From the NCBI GenBank assembly GCA_014529385.2, contig CM043952.1, forward strand, positions 155,225,057-155,289,056: a DNA stretch of 64,000 nucleotides, in the 5' to 3' direction. The translations under genes were made by a program, and so were the position numbers. The notes beneath the pieces are model-generated. The model was not told the origin of the DNA. It was given only the letters and a program-made list of their open reading frames with translations, and ran no database searches. This document shows, one piece after another, positions 22,544 through 34,918 of this stretch (positions are counted from its first letter, which is position 1; every line of letters starts with the position of its first letter). The stretch is from Adiantum capillus-veneris (lineage: Eukaryota > Streptophyta > Polypodiopsida > Polypodiales > Pteridaceae).

Positions 22544-23012
22544 AACAAGATGCTAGGCCACAAAGTTTCCTGATAAAGTTAGAAAGGTCAGAGCCTTTAG
22601 CCGAGAATTGAAGAAGATCGGATTTATGACTTGATTCAATTGCAGCAAGGTTAGAAGACAACTTTTGAAGGTGAAGAACTCCTTCCGTCTCAGCCACCAA
22701 ATTGGCGAGGATAAGAACCCAATCATTAAAGGTTAATAGATTCATGATAGAGTCATGGGTTTCTGTAACCTTAGAGAATTGGTTTAGTAGAGAAATCACC
22801 AAAGGGTCCTGGATAAGTTTAATCACCAGCAGGGATGCCAGGGAGAAGGGAAGGGTGGAAAGGTCAAGAGCAGCAGAGACAATGGACAATCTGAAACAAA
22901 TATAATGGCAATAAGATAAAAAAAGAGGAGCTGGTAACATCCTTAAACAACCAAGACCTAGGTCATAATGGTTGTATGGAAACCCCCTTATCCTAGAAAA
23001 TCCAGTTTTCAA
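22425..23012 (-). CDS. Unrecognised protein fragment (195 codons)
   Basis: A minus-strand frame containing SIVSAALDLSTLPFSLASLL, SLLNQFSKVTETHDSIMNLL and KGSDLSNFIRKLCGLASCF. Part of it is repeated on the plus strand at 30250-30447. Similarity of the two copies at codon level suggests that it once coded. No domain recognised. It runs into the hairpin at 22452-22497. Confidence 0.4.
   Translation of the reverse strand: MKTGFSRIRGFPYNHYDLGLGCLRMLPAPLFLSYCHYICFRLSIVSAALDLSTLPFSLASLLVIKLIQDPLVISLLNQFSKVTETHDSIMNLLTFNDWVLILANLVAETEGVLHLQKLSSNLAAIESSHKSDLLQFSAKGSDLSNFIRKLCGLASCFATSKSFDPAKAPKGLFCRNDAALEASFLQKFSTRTQLI
22452..22497. repeat. Perfect hairpin, 19-bp arms
   Basis: CTTTTGTAGAAATGATGCT (22452-22470) and its exact complement (22479-22497) are separated by 8 bases. 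It lies inside the overlap of two minus-strand frames and looks like a local template-switch duplication. Confidence 0.85.
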
Positions 23013-25873
23013 GTTGCTTCTCCTAAGGGTAATAGTCCTGTAGACTAGGTCCTAGTGCCATCGGTCAAAAACCTAATCCACCCATGTGTTTAGGGAGAGA
23101 GAGTTTAATCTATTTACAATATACATAACACATGAGACAAATTTCAAAGACCTATGTCTACAGTCTATAGTATAAAATCGTGTAATCCTTTTGAATATTC
23201 AAAAAAATACATCACAGTATTAGGCCAGATTAGGGAAAGAAGGTCCTGATTTAGTGTTACATTATCAGTGTACAACATTACATCCCCTCAAACAGCATCC
23301 AAGGAAAGGACACCCTTACCTGCATCCAAAGTAAGAAAACAATTGTTCATTAGTTTTCAGACCGCATAACAAGTAACTGGGGTGACCTAGTTGTCATCCA
23401 TGTCACCCTTGTTCTATCTTAAGAAGAAGATCAAAATGTACAAATTGATGTGATGTGGAACAATTTTCTTGATTTAAAGAAGCAAATATACTTTAGAGTG
23501 TTAGGTATAAATTTTTAACCATATATTTTAATGCCAAGTAAAAGTTTTTAACTTCAATATGAAATAAGGTTCTAAAAAACCTTTATTCCTTATATTCCTT
23601 CCTACATAATGGCTCATAAACTTTTAAAAGTACTTTTTGAAAGTAAGTTTATGCAATTTTTCAAAGTTGAAAATATCTTTAGAGCAACAAGAAAACAATC
23701 CTTCCAAATTTAAGGAGATACCTGTCTTGCACAACGATATCCTTTAGTATGAATTCCACGCCAGGTTTACCCGCGCTACTATATCCCACCAGGAGGAGAA
23801 TGATTGCACAATAGGCGGGTCAAAACAGCCCAGCAAAAAACAAGGTTTACTCCCCACAAATTCAGGCCGATTATGATATCTATATACCAGGTGTAGCATT
23901 CCCTTGAAGTGAAGCCACACCACATGGTGTTAGTTGTCGGTATCTGATCCATAATAAGACTACCTTCGACAACATCTCACAATTTCTAGTAGTACTCCAC
24001 CCATTCTCTAGGGCCATTTAAAACCGGTCGGCAAATGGTATCACTAACTGGCACGCAATTTCACCAGCCATCAAAGAGCTTCCAACATACTTATCTTCAA
24101 AAGTTCGAGAAGGCCAGTACCAAAAGAGCCTTGTTGAGAGTTTCAAACAACATTAGTAAGTAAGTCGAAGAGTAATTCAAGCCAAAACCTCAAACAGAGC
24201 AACAATATAAAATACCATTGCCAATAATCACACCCAATTAGTTATTCACAACTCCAGTTGTCTTAGTATCCCCAAAACATTTATTTTCCTACCAACCTGT
24301 TTAACTAGCATAAACCATAGTATGTGAAATAGCCAAAGTTACCTGTACACATCATCAGAGACAATTACCTAATATCTTCAAAAGGTAGCAAAACACAACA
24401 ACCAGTAGGATAAGCCCATATATAATGCCAATAGATTAGTTGGAAAGATGCCACAACTCCACCAATCCTTGCACATCGGTGTTTACAAAAGAGAGCCCAA
24501 GGAGCAGTATTAGGAGAAAACATATATCTCCTAAATCCATATCAGTTTTAGTCATCATTCGCCAATAGCATAATCAGCCAGCCAGATCACAAATATAACC
24601 TCAAAACCCAAAAGCAATAGGTGTAGCTATTGTCGTATCAAACTAATATTCTATCACCCATATGAATGGTTCTGGCTATACATCCGAAACCACACCACTC
24701 ATAGTACCTGTACAAAAAGCAAAAAGTATGCAAGCTATTGGATATGTCCATTCAATACCCTTTGAAGCCATAATGCCTCTATAAGAAGTAAGCAAGTTAT
24801 CGGATATCAACGTGCAATACAGCCTGCAAAACCCATACACTAATTGTACACATAGTATGCTAGCTATCGGATACCAACAACCAGTACCACCCGAAGCTAG
24901 CAATTTGATCTCTACAATATCAACCCTTATATCAACAATAACCACGGTCCAGGAAGTCAAAAACAACCCAAAACCAATCCCACCATATTCATCCAAATTA
25001 TCCATGCTACCAGATGGTACAGCATAATCTGACCCGTCATCCTAAAAAGGTCCTTTACACTTGCCTGTATATAGCAGTGGCTAATAGCTTGTGAAAACCT
25101 TAATCGGTGCCAAGCTTAGTAGGTTAATGCCAGATAAATTACCAGGGGGGCATGTCAGTGCCTAACATCCCATATTAGATGGCACCACCAATTTGAACAG
25201 AAAATGATTGATTCCATTAGCAAAGCCAAGGCCAGTTAGAGAGCAGCTATTCTCCCTCAAGCCATAATCAAGTCCTAGTTATAGTAGTCAAGCCACTCTT
25301 CCATAGAGTAAAGTGACTCAAGTGATTTCCAAGGTAAGCTCAGAAATGTGTTAACAACCGTAACTGCTAGTAGTCCCTCAAAGATAGAGCACTAGCAGTA
25401 TCTTGTAAAATACAAAGACAATCATAAAATACAAGCAAAGGGTCAATTTACTAGACCAGAGCCTCACTAAGCATAATGGTACTTCTCTGAATCAGAGCTT
25501 TGAGCAACAACCTGCAAGCTTATAAGCAATCAGACCAAAGTACTCAGGTAATTGGTATGTCAATATGCAGGAGCAATTGGTAAATAAAGGAGCCTACCAT
25601 TTGTTGGTTAATCCATGAGGAAAATTTGCCAAACGTATTGAGCAGTACAAGGATGTCTAGAGCCAATAAAGGTATAATACCCACAATGGGAGCTATGTCA
25701 TAGCCATAGCTAGGAAAACCAATTCACACCGATACCCCAAAGTAGTCTTTCAACAAATTTTGCAAATTAACATGGTAGCATTACTGACCCTTCCAATAGA
25801 AAAAATACCATTCTTACCTCCTAAATCTTAAGTGTTCAATGTATTCATTATAATTTGCTACAAATGATAAGTT
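22687..25873 (-). repeat. Large inverted repeat, left arm
   Basis: About 3.19 kb that reads on the minus strand as the plus-strand arm at 27261-30447. Inner end: ...CTACAAATGATAAG (25873). Outer end: GTCTCAGCCACC (22687). The frame 24676-25005 (MDNLDEYGGIGFGLFL...) has a counterpart at 28076-28450. The arms are similar but not identical, with scattered substitutions and small indels. The element or gene it derives from is not recognised. Confidence 0.8.
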
Positions 25874-26404
25874 GTAACAGGACTTGATTTTGAGGTGTTT
25901 TAGCAATAAATTTTGTTTTTCTAGGAAGTTTTGGTCGTTTTAAAGTTAGTCCACTGTGTAGAAGGGTGTGTGGGTTGTTTTCGTCCAATAAAATTTTTTG
26001 ATCCGAAAGGCACTTTCTGGGGCCTTTTTGAAGGTGTTAACGTGGGATTTTGGAAAAGTGTTGTATGAAGCGCTTGAAGCTTGTCTTATAAGGAACAACT
26101 TTGGTTCTCTGAGTCTTTAGAGATTTTGATGTTTTGATGCTCGTTGAGGGCCAAAGATTAAGAAAAGAGTGGAATTTGCTGTTTTTGCATCGTTTTTGTA
26201 GAAAATGCTGTTTTGTAGGTTGATTTTCAGCAAATCAGAGCAGGCTATGGAAATTTTCCATCACATAGCCGTCGGAGAGCACAACAAGGGCAACAAGATT
26301 GTGTGAGACGGACTTGGGCTGTTTTGGCTCCGTTTGGGAGTTATGTTCAGTTGAAGACAGCTGAAAATTTTGAATGATAAGAACCCAATCATTGAAGGTT
26401 AATA
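25874..26404. other. Spacer of the inverted repeat with short templated patch
   Basis: T/G-rich DNA without a recognised gene. Its right edge (26376-26404) is a patch reading GATAAGAACCCAATCATT, copied from 22707-22735, directly before the GT run and block P copy 2. Confidence 0.55.
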
Positions 26405-26419
26405 GGCCTTTCCCTGGGT

Positions 26420-26464
<45 letters not shown>

Positions 26465-26467
<3 letters not shown>

Positions 26468-27260
26468 ATCCTGCTAGAGCTTTGTTGGACTGACTATCCT
26501 CACTTCAAATTTTTTCCTTTAAATTATTTTTAACCTTGATAGACTCCCTCCTTTTGTTCTCTGTCTGAATCTGGTTTTGTCGGTGACAATCGGGCTCTGT
26601 AGCTTATGCTACTTGGGGGATAGGAACTGCCTTCTAATGGTTACCCCATTAAAAAGGTCCTTTGTATGAACTATCTCTTAGTTAGATGAACTTGTAATTG
26701 AATTTTTCACATTATGCGCTTATGATTTAACCTGTGAGAGTGGGACTGGTCGACGCGTATACTTGCATTCTCTGATGATATGCACGTGGGTTAGCTTACT
26801 ATGTCTCTCTCTCCTGGTTCTAGTGCGTGCTATTTGGGGAGGATGATAGCCTGGATGCTGCGCTACACCTGCAGCTAGTTAAAGCCTCTCTGCCGCCACT
26901 TCATATTATTTCAAATATAGGTCAAGTGAAATTGAGACGATCCAAAGCAGATGTGCAGCCTTATAAAGGTGAGCCACTGGCTCACTTAGTTCTTCATTCT
27001 GCAAAAAGTGTGTGTGTGTTCTCTCACTATGTGTATCACCTTCACTAATACCTTCTTCAAGCTACACCTGAGGGCTCCGAAGCATGGCCCCAAGCAAGAA
27101 ATCAGTGGTGGAATCTAATGAGGTTAGAATGAGATTTTTTCTAGAAAAATGGTGTGGTCCTGTTTGTCTTGAATATGGATTGGTAGAGAATGTTTTGATC
27201 TCTCCAATGGTGTGGTTTTGGGGTGACTATAGCATCGGTTACGATTGGCATTATTGAGCA
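26465..27260 (+). repeat. Block P, copy 2
   Basis: A near-full copy of 19559-20356. It has the same TATA-like CTTATAAAGG (near 26961) and the same first-exon-like MAPSKKSVVESNE. Here it is joined directly to the right arm of the inverted repeat, so P plus arm may be the original unit of about 4 kb. Confidence 0.7.
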
Positions 27261-30200
27261 CTTATCATTTGTAGAAAATTGTAATGAATACATTGAACAC
27301 TTAAGCTTTAGAAGGTTAGAATGGTATTTTTTCTGCAGGAAGGGTCAGTAATGCTACCACTTTAATTTGCAAAATCTTTTGAAAGACTACTTTGGGGTAT
27401 CGGTGTGGATTGGTATTCCTAGCTATGGCTATGACATATCTTTATTGGATCTAGACAGCCTTGTACTGCTCAATATGATGGGAAAATCTGCCTCATGAAT
27501 TAACCAACAAATGGTAGGCTCCTTTATTTACCAATTTCTCCTGCATATTGACCTATTTTTGGCATACCAATTACCTGAGTACTTTGGTCTGATTGCTTAT
27601 AAGCTTGCAGGTTGTTGCTCAAAGCTCTGATTTAGAGCAGTACCTTTATGCTTAGTGAGGCTCTGGTCTGGTAAATTGACCCTTTGCTTGTATTTTATGA
27701 TTGTCTTTGTATTTTACAAGATACTGCTGGTGCTCTATCTTTGAGGGACTACCAGCAGTTACGGTTGTTAACACATTTCTGAGCTTACCTTGGAAATCAC
27801 TTGAGTCGCTTTACTCTATGGAAGAGTGGCTTGACTACTAGAACTAGGACTTGATTATGGGTTGAGGGAGAATAGCTGCTCTCTAACTGGCCTTGGCTTT
27901 GCTAATGGAAGCAATCATTTTCTGCTCAAATTGGTGGTGCCATCTAATATGGGATGTCAGGCACTGACATGGCCCCCTGGTAATTTATCTGACATCCACC
28001 TACTAAGCTAGGCACCGATTAAGGTTTGCACAAACTATTAGCCAGTGCTGTATACAGGCTAGTGTAAAGGACTTTTTGAGGATCACGGGTCAGATTATGA
28101 TGTACCATCTGCTAGCATGGATAATTTGGATGACTATGGTCTATTTTGGGGTTGGTTTTGGGTTGTTTTTGACAGCCTGGACCATGGGTATTGTTGACAT
28201 AAGGGTTGATATTGTGGAGATTAAATTTATGGCTTCAAGTATTGGTTGTTGGTATCCAATAGCTAGCATACTATGTGTACAATTAGTTTATGGGTTTTGT
28301 AGGTTGTATTGGATGTTGATATCCGATAAATTGCTTAATTTGTATACAGGCATTATGGCTTCGAAGGGTATTGAATGGAGATATCCAATAGCTTGCATAC
28401 TTTTTGATTTTTGTACAGGTACTATGAGTAGTGTGGTTCCGGATGTATAGCCGGAGCCGTCCATATGGGTGATATAATAATAGTTTGATATGGCAATAGC
28501 TTCACCTATTACTTTTGGGTTTTGAGGTTATATTCATGATCTGGCTAGCTGATTATGCTATTGGTGAATGATGACTAAAACTGATATGGATTTAGGAGAT
28601 ATATTTTTTCTCATAATACTGCTCTTTGGGCTCTCTTCTGTAAACACCAATTTGCAAGGATTGGTGGTGTTGGGGCATCTTGCCAACTAATATATTGCCA
28701 TTATATATGGGCTTATCCTACTGGCCGTTGTGTTGTGCTGCCTTTTGAAGAGATTAGGTAATTGTCGATGATGATGTGTACAGGTAACTTTGACTGGTTC
28801 ACATACTATGGTTTCTGCTGGTTAAACAGGTTGGTAGAGAAATAAATGTTTTGGGGATACTAAGACAACTGGAGTTGTGAATAACTAATTGGGTGTGATT
28901 ATTGGAAATGGTTTCTTATATTGTTTCTCTGTTTGAGGTTTTGGCTTGATCTATTGTTTGACTTACTTACTAATGTTGTTTGAAACTCTCAAAAAGTCTC
29001 TTTTGGTACTAGCCTTCTCAGACTTTTGGAGGTACGTATGCTGGCAGCTCTTTGATGGCTGGTGAAATTGTGTGCCAGTTAGTGATACCACTTGCCAACC
29101 GGTTTTGGATGGCCCTAGAGAATGGGCGGATTACTACTAGAAAATGTGAGATGTTGTCGAAGGTAGTCTTATTATGGATCAGATACCGACAACTAACACC
29201 ATGTGTTGTGGCTTCACTTGAGTGGAATGCTACACCTGGTATATAGATATGATAATCGGCCTAAATTTGTGGGGAGTAAACCTTGTTTTTTGCTGGGCTG
29301 TTTTGACCCGCCTATTGCACAGTCATTCTCCTATTGGTGGGATACAGTAGCACAAGTAAACCTCGCCTGGAATTCATACTAAATGATATCATTGTGGAGG
29401 ACGGGTATCTACTTAAATTTGGAAGGATTGTTTTCTTGTTTCTCTAAGGATATTTTTTAATTTTAAAAATTGCATAAACTTACTTTCAAAAAGTACTTTT
29501 AAAAGTTTATGAGCCATTATGTAGGAAGGAATATAAGGAGTAAAGGTTTTTTAGAACCTTAGTTCATATTAAAGTTAAAAACTTTAACTTGTCATTAAAA
29601 TATATGGTTAAAAATTTAGACCTAACACTCTAAAGTATATTTGTTTCTTTAAATCAAGAAAACTGTTGCACATCACTTCAATTTGTAGAGCCTGATCTTC
29701 TTCTTAAGATAGTACTAGGGTGACATGGATGATAACTAGGTCACCCTAGTTACCTGTTATGCAGTCTGAAAACTAACGAACAATTGTTTTCTTACTTTGG
29801 ATGCAGGTAAGGGTGTCCTTTCCTTAGCTGCTATTTGAGGGGATGTAATGCTATACACTGATACTGTAACACTAAATCAGGACCTTCTTTCCCTAATATG
29901 GCCTGATACTGTGATGTATTTATTTTGGATATTCAATGAAAAGAAATACACAATTTTATACTATAGAATGTAGACATAGGTCTTTGAAATTTGTCTCATG
30001 TGTTATGTATATTGTAAATAGATTAAAATCTCTCTCCCTAAACACATGGGTTGATTAGGTTTTTGACCTATGGCACCAGGACCTAGTCTACAGGACTGTT
30101 ATCCGGAGATGCGGCTTGAAAACTGGATTTTCTAGGATAAGGGGGTTTCCACAAAACCATTATGAACTAGGTCTTGGTTGGTTTTAGGATGGAATACCTA

Positions 30201-30447
30201 CCAGCTCCTCTTTTTAGATCTTACTGGCATTGATATTTTTTCAGATTGTCCCTGTCTCTGCTGCTCTTGACCTTTTCACCCTTCCCTTCTCCCCGGCATC
30301 CCTACTGGTGATTAAACTTATCTAGGACCCTTTGGTGATTTCTCTACTAAACCAATTCTCTAAGGTTATAGAAACCCATGACTCTATCATGAAGCTATTA
30401 ACCTTTAATGATTGGGTTCTTATCCTCGCCAATCTCGTGGCTGAGAC
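27261..30447 (+). repeat. Large inverted repeat, right arm
   Basis: The plus-strand partner of 22687-25873. It contains the frame 28076-28450 (GVGFGLFLTAWTMGIVDIRV...) and, at its end, the coding-like piece LVISLLNQFSKVIETHDSIM (30330-30390). Possible intron-like boundaries (TTTGTAG, TTGCAG) occur, but no complete gene can be built. It stops at CTGAGAC (30447), beyond which the left arm continues with sequence missing here. Confidence 0.8.
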
Positions 30448-31020
30448 GATAGCGACATCTAGAAGGCCAATTGTGAAGAGAGAGACCATTAGGAGAAATA
30501 TAGGCTTTGCATGGACCTTGTAAGGAATCCTAATTTCTAGGGATTAAGGCTGCTAATGTTGTGTAGATTTAAGGGGACAAGGGTATTCAAGAAGCTAGTT
30601 TTGAGTAGGCTTTTCTAGTCTTTTTTTTAGACAAATGTAGGATGTGGACCTAAGAGGTTACTTTCTCTCTCTAGCCTTTTGAAAGTGAAGGGAGTAAAGG
30701 GGTGTGGCCACATCAGCAAAAACGTGGGTCACTAAGAGCCAAAATTTGATTTTTTTTCAAAAAACTCATTTTTACTTATTTTTTACTTAAAACTCCCCTC
30801 CCAATATTTATACATATCCAAAAATCATTCTTTGACCCTTTTTTTACCAACAAGCACTGCAAGTACATTTTTTCAAAATCTTTTCCTAAAAAAGAAAAAA
30901 CTTTGTTCTCTCCTCCTCCTCTCTCCTCTCTCCGTCTCCTTTCCCTCCATGCCCCTACCTTCCTCCTCCTCCCTCCTCTCCCCCCCTGCCCCCCTCCCTC
31001 TCCCTCCCCCTCTCTCCTTT
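30448..31020. other. Unassigned DNA with pyrimidine-rich tract
   Basis: No gene recognised. The stretch 30904-31020 is almost all C and T on the plus strand, so the proline/serine/leucine-rich frame across it is likely composition-driven. Confidence 0.5.
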
Positions 31021-31050
31021 TATCTTTTGCTTCCTAATGCAATAGCTGCC

Positions 31051-31380
31051 ATGTTTCTTACGGATGTCACAAATTGTTTTCTTCCACCACCATGTTCTCC
31101 ACACACCAAAAGCGTACATATTTGCTTGTCCACTGCGTTTGCACCGGAGGACGCATCTGAGGGTGATCAAAGTTCATCACAAGAACGTCGTGCCGACAGT
31201 GAGACGAATGTTTACATTTGGGTGGATGGCCATTTGTACCCTTATGATCCTATGAGCCGCTTCCATCCATCCTTTAATAGCATGTCGGCATTTCTTCAAT
31301 ATCTTGGGAGCGGAGAATGGCCTAGTAACTTGTGTGTAGCGGAAAATAGCATAAACATAGTGAGCATTTCATTAGAATAG
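31051..31380 (+). CDS. Weak hypothetical ORF fragment
   Basis: The last ~110 codons of a plus-strand frame have normal composition: STAFAPEDASEGDQSSSQER, NVYIWVDGHLYPYDPMSRFH and SFNSMSAFLQYLGSGEWPSN. No family recognised. It could be an exon of a captured gene or chance. The part of the frame before 31051 is low complexity and not counted. Confidence 0.25.
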   Translation: MFLTDVTNCFLPPPCSPHTKSVHICLSTAFAPEDASEGDQSSSQERRADSETNVYIWVDGHLYPYDPMSRFHPSFNSMSAFLQYLGSGEWPSNLCVAENSINIVSISLE

Positions 31381-32166
31381 ATTCCTAATGAGCATAGCAA
31401 GAGTGCTTGGATGGAGAGAGAAACAAAAAGCATAAGGCCTAGTTAGATAGGCATGAACAATACTTCAAAAGAGAGAGAAATTAAGCTAACAACAATTAAG
31501 GATGGGATTTACATGGAACCGGTCCCCCCTCCAAAAGGCTTTGTGTTCCTTCAATAACTTGAAGGAAAAAATAATACTTTGAACACAAAGCCTTTGAAAA
31601 AATGGACTTATAGTGCTTGTTGTCCATTTTTTCAATATAATACTTTGTGTTCCTTCAATAACTTGATGGTGTAATCAAGATGGAAACTTCAAGCACCATG
31701 GACACACTTATAAAAAACAACATCAATTCCCTCACAGTCGCAGACACAAGACCTCACACACCTTCAAAGATGGTGAGAGCTAGTGGGGTATGAGAGTAGA
31801 TTGAGAGGAAGAAGGAGTAGTCTTACAAAAAATAAGTAAATCTCCTCACATAATCACTCATAATAGCTCAGCATATCTTAGTATTTAGCATGATAGAGGA
31901 GATGATCATGCATTGAAGCTTGGCTCTTGGTTGGATTTGCATCATAGAGCCGAGAGTTGTTGGTGTAGGCCTCCCTTGTCAAAGGCTTGGAGTAGATGAT
32001 GAGATTTCCATTAAAGCTTGAGAAGGAGAGAGAGTCTTCTTGCTTCACACATGACATTGTGTGAGTGTGTGTGTGATAATACCTTGCCAAAATCAGCCCC
32101 TCTCTCTCTTGGTTGACCCCTCTTGCAATTTACTCATGTTGGAACCCCATTGGACCCTACAATGCT
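31381..32166. repeat. Unassigned DNA with two adjacent hairpins
   Basis: Two perfect inverted repeats follow one another: AAAGGCTTTGTGTTC (31534-31548) with its complement at 31581-31595, and TTGAAAAAATGGAC (31594-31607) with its complement at 31622-31635. Around them TTTGTGTTCCTTCAATAACTTGA occurs twice in part. This may be the remains of a foldback element. No gene was recognised in the rest. Confidence 0.5.
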
Positions 32167-32695
32167 TAGCCAATGATAATTGAGAAGCATAAGTGATAGA
32201 CTTGTGACATGTGTCCCCTTTCCCTTTTTGTGAGAGATTTAGGTAATTAAATAATGCAATTAAACTCTCATTGGACCCATTTTTCTTCTGGCCAATAGGA
32301 ATCAGGCAAGCCATTGGGTTGTTGAATGCTCATTGGAACCCTTGGGAGACTGTCCAATAGTCTTCTAGAGAGATTAATTCCTATTGGTTCTTTTATCAAG
32401 TGTTTTAAAATGAATTAAACTAAATGTACTCTAGCCAATTCTCAATGATAATTGAGAAGCATAAGTGATAGACTTGTGACATGTGTCCCCTTTCCCTTTT
32501 TGTGAGAGCTTTAGGTAATTAAATAATGCAATTAAACTCTCATTGGACCCCTTTGTCTTCTGGCCAATAGGAATCATGCAAGCCGCTGGGTTGTTGAATG
32601 CTCATTGGACCCCTTGGGAGACTGTCCAATAGTCTTCTAGAGAGCTTAATTCCTATTGGTTCTTTTATCAAGTGTTTTAAAATGAATTAAACTAA

Positions 32696-32704
<9 letters not shown>
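32167..32704. repeat. Tandem duplication, two units of ~270 bp
   Basis: Unit 1 is 32167-32431 and unit 2 is 32432-32704. Both start TAGCCAAT and end TAAATGTACTC, and they differ by a few bases and one small indel. They are AT-rich with a CCAAT-type phrase (GGCCAATAGGAATCA). No coding sequence. Confidence 0.85.

Positions 32705-32772
<68 letters not shown>
32701..32772. repeat. (CT)n microsatellite
   Basis: 72 bp of CT with one interruption, between the tandem duplication and the left end of element I copy 2. Confidence 0.95.
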
Positions 32773-32775
<3 letters not shown>

Positions 32776-32809
32776 CACACACGCACCATATTCGCACACT
32801 CACAATTGG

Positions 32810-33761
32810 TATGAGAGCTTTGGCGAGGAGCTCGTCAGGTAGTCGTGCGCATCATAGAAGCTATTGGAAGGTCGATCCGCTCTAGGTGGCAGAAGCTCTC
32901 TCCACAAAGTCAATAGTGAGAATGAGCTAAAAATGGGGTGAAAATTTCTTATAATGGAGGTCCCCGAACCACTTTTCATGAAATTTGACATGTGCTCCTA
33001 TCTTTTTGCGAGATGTAGTTTAGGTTCAAAAATTTCTTGATTTGGACTCCATTTGCTCTGTTTACCAGAATTTGGCATTTCGGTCAAAATCTGGCCAAAA
33101 CACGCTTTCCGCTTCAGTCTCATAATTGCACCCCCACTGTACCATAGGTTGTCCTATAGTCACTGATCATTACCATATTTTTTGTTTTTCATTACTACTA
33201 TTTTTCACATGCTTTTTGTATTTTTGACCACTTTCTGACGGAAATTAGCAAAATTAAAAGGAAAATAGAAAATCCCCAAAAATCATAATAAACCACAAAC
33301 ATCACCGCAACACATTATATACACTCACATGCAATTTTTATGGCTGTTTTACCGATATTTTTCCTGAAAAATGGCTATTTCTACTTATATACACACACCT
33401 AGGGGCTTAATTTGGCGTTTGGCCCCATATACCTGTAGCTTCATGCCGTATAAGGGCATATGTACATGGGTTACTCCAAAAAATCTCGCAATCAAACAAC
33501 AACCCTTAAAATAGTCGAAAATCATGCCCTTTTTTGTTGTTTCTGTTATTGGTTCCGCATTTGAGAGTGCCTCTAGAATGCCTCCCCCCCTCCTAGCCGG
33601 AGTCCTCTTGGACGACATGGTATCGCCTCAGAGTATGTGTGGTGCATAGGTTGAAACACTTGTGCTAATGCCTGGCCGATTAATGTGGCCCTATTTTATG
33701 CATACTCTATCAATGCATGGAAAAATTAATGCTGTGCAAGAGAAGGGAATAAGCAAGATGC
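32810..33761 (-). mobile_element. Element I copy 2, region after the last ORF
   Basis: Similar to 5650-6591 over its length, including the CACACACCTAGGGGCTTA phrase and the purine runs. The homology fades at about 32810 next to the CT microsatellite, so the element end or a truncation lies there. Confidence 0.55.
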
Positions 33762-34484
33762 TTATTGGCATTCGCCGTCGAGGTTTCCTGCTTTCTTTGC
33801 AAGTAATAGCTGTAACTCTACTGCTCTCTGCTTAATTGTCTTTTTTACAAAAGGCAATTGCTTTGCCGACACTGTTGATGGAGTCGTAGCTATTTCTAAG
33901 GATAGAATTTGCTTGGATGTAATAGCTATGGACCTTATGACCCTGACTTTCCATTGGTATTTTGTTGCTGCCGATTTTTGTAGATGGTTTGTCTCTTTCT
34001 TGTTTTCCACTGGTTTGTCTTTCATCGGCATCCATATATGTCGGTTTTTCTTTTTGAAATGCCGATGTCTGCTTTCCATTGTTGCTTGTACTGATAGTAA
34101 TTCCTTTGGCTTTTGCTTTGGTATCCAAATGTGAGTGACATTTGGGTTCTGGTTAAGCATTTTCTTTGGGATCCACATCTTTTTTATGACCTTGGTTTGT
34201 GGTTTAACCGTCTTCTTTGTTGGAATCCTTTTGTTACATTGTTGTTTGTCTACCATGTCATTTCTATCTTTCCGCATCCATACTTGTTTCCCGGGTTTTG
34301 GTAGCCTAGATTTTTGCATTGCGGCCGGTGACTTCATATGTCTGTAATTAGCATGGTTGGATTTTACTTGATTGTTTGTCGTGGGTATCATGTTCTTTAA
34401 TGGCATTTGTGCTTTGGGCTTTGTTTCCAGTGATTGCATGGCTTGCAGTTGATCATGCTTGTATTGTTGAGCAAAATCTATCAC
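33762..34484 (-). CDS. Element I tryptophan-repeat ORF (copy 2)
   Basis: About 240 codons. It matches the copy 1 ORF and keeps its tryptophan motifs: KQVWMRK, KKMWIPKK, THIWIPKQ and RHIWMPMK. Amino-acid level conservation of these motifs while the DNA has drifted supports past coding. It follows the end of the second retropepsin-like domain (MMLGQPWQKAYNV at about 34536-34575). Product unrecognised. Confidence 0.6.
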   Translation of the reverse strand: MIDFAQQYKHDQLQAMQSLETKPKAQMPLKNMIPTTNNQVKSNHANYRHMKSPAAMQKSRLPKPGKQVWMRKDRNDMVDKQQCNKRIPTKKTVKPQTKVIKKMWIPKKMLNQNPNVTHIWIPKQKPKELLSVQATMESRHRHFKKKNRHIWMPMKDKPVENKKETNHLQKSAATKYQWKVRVIRSIAITSKQILSLEIATTPSTVSAKQLPFVKKTIKQRAVELQLLLAKKAGNLDGECQ

Positions 34485-34611
34485 CTGTTGTTCATGTTCA
34501 TGTTGAATTTTGACCGCCTTTGCTTTCCAATCTATCTACACATTGTATGCTTTTTGCCAAGGTTGCCCCAACATCATTTGGTGTTGTGTGCTTCCATTTG
34601 TCACCACATAG

Positions 34612-34870
34612 TGAGGCCGTCCGGGGTGGGCAACAAGAAGAGCAACCTCTAGACACCCTTCAAGGCTCCCGTGCTGCTCAATGGGGCTAGGGAACAACAC
34701 AACACAAACCAAAACAACAAACCCACAACCAAATCCCAACTACACAAGGGGCACCACCTAGTTTAAGAGCGAACTAGGACGCAAAAGAGGAGAATCGTTA
34801 GAGCAACCCACAAACAAGCAAGGAATTTACACTAACCCTAACACCAATGGAACACTCTCACACACTAAAA

Positions 34871-34918
<48 letters not shown>

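Noticed and set aside
30832-31050. Proline/leucine/serine-rich start of the plus-strand ORF
   Set aside because: The sequence is a C/T-rich tract and gives such residues by composition alone; only the later part has ordinary composition.
32803-32820. Primer site for initiator tRNA-Met (TTGGTATGAGAGC) on the plus strand
   Set aside because: It has one mismatch, no LTR with a clear start was found before it, and no plus-strand retroelement genes follow.
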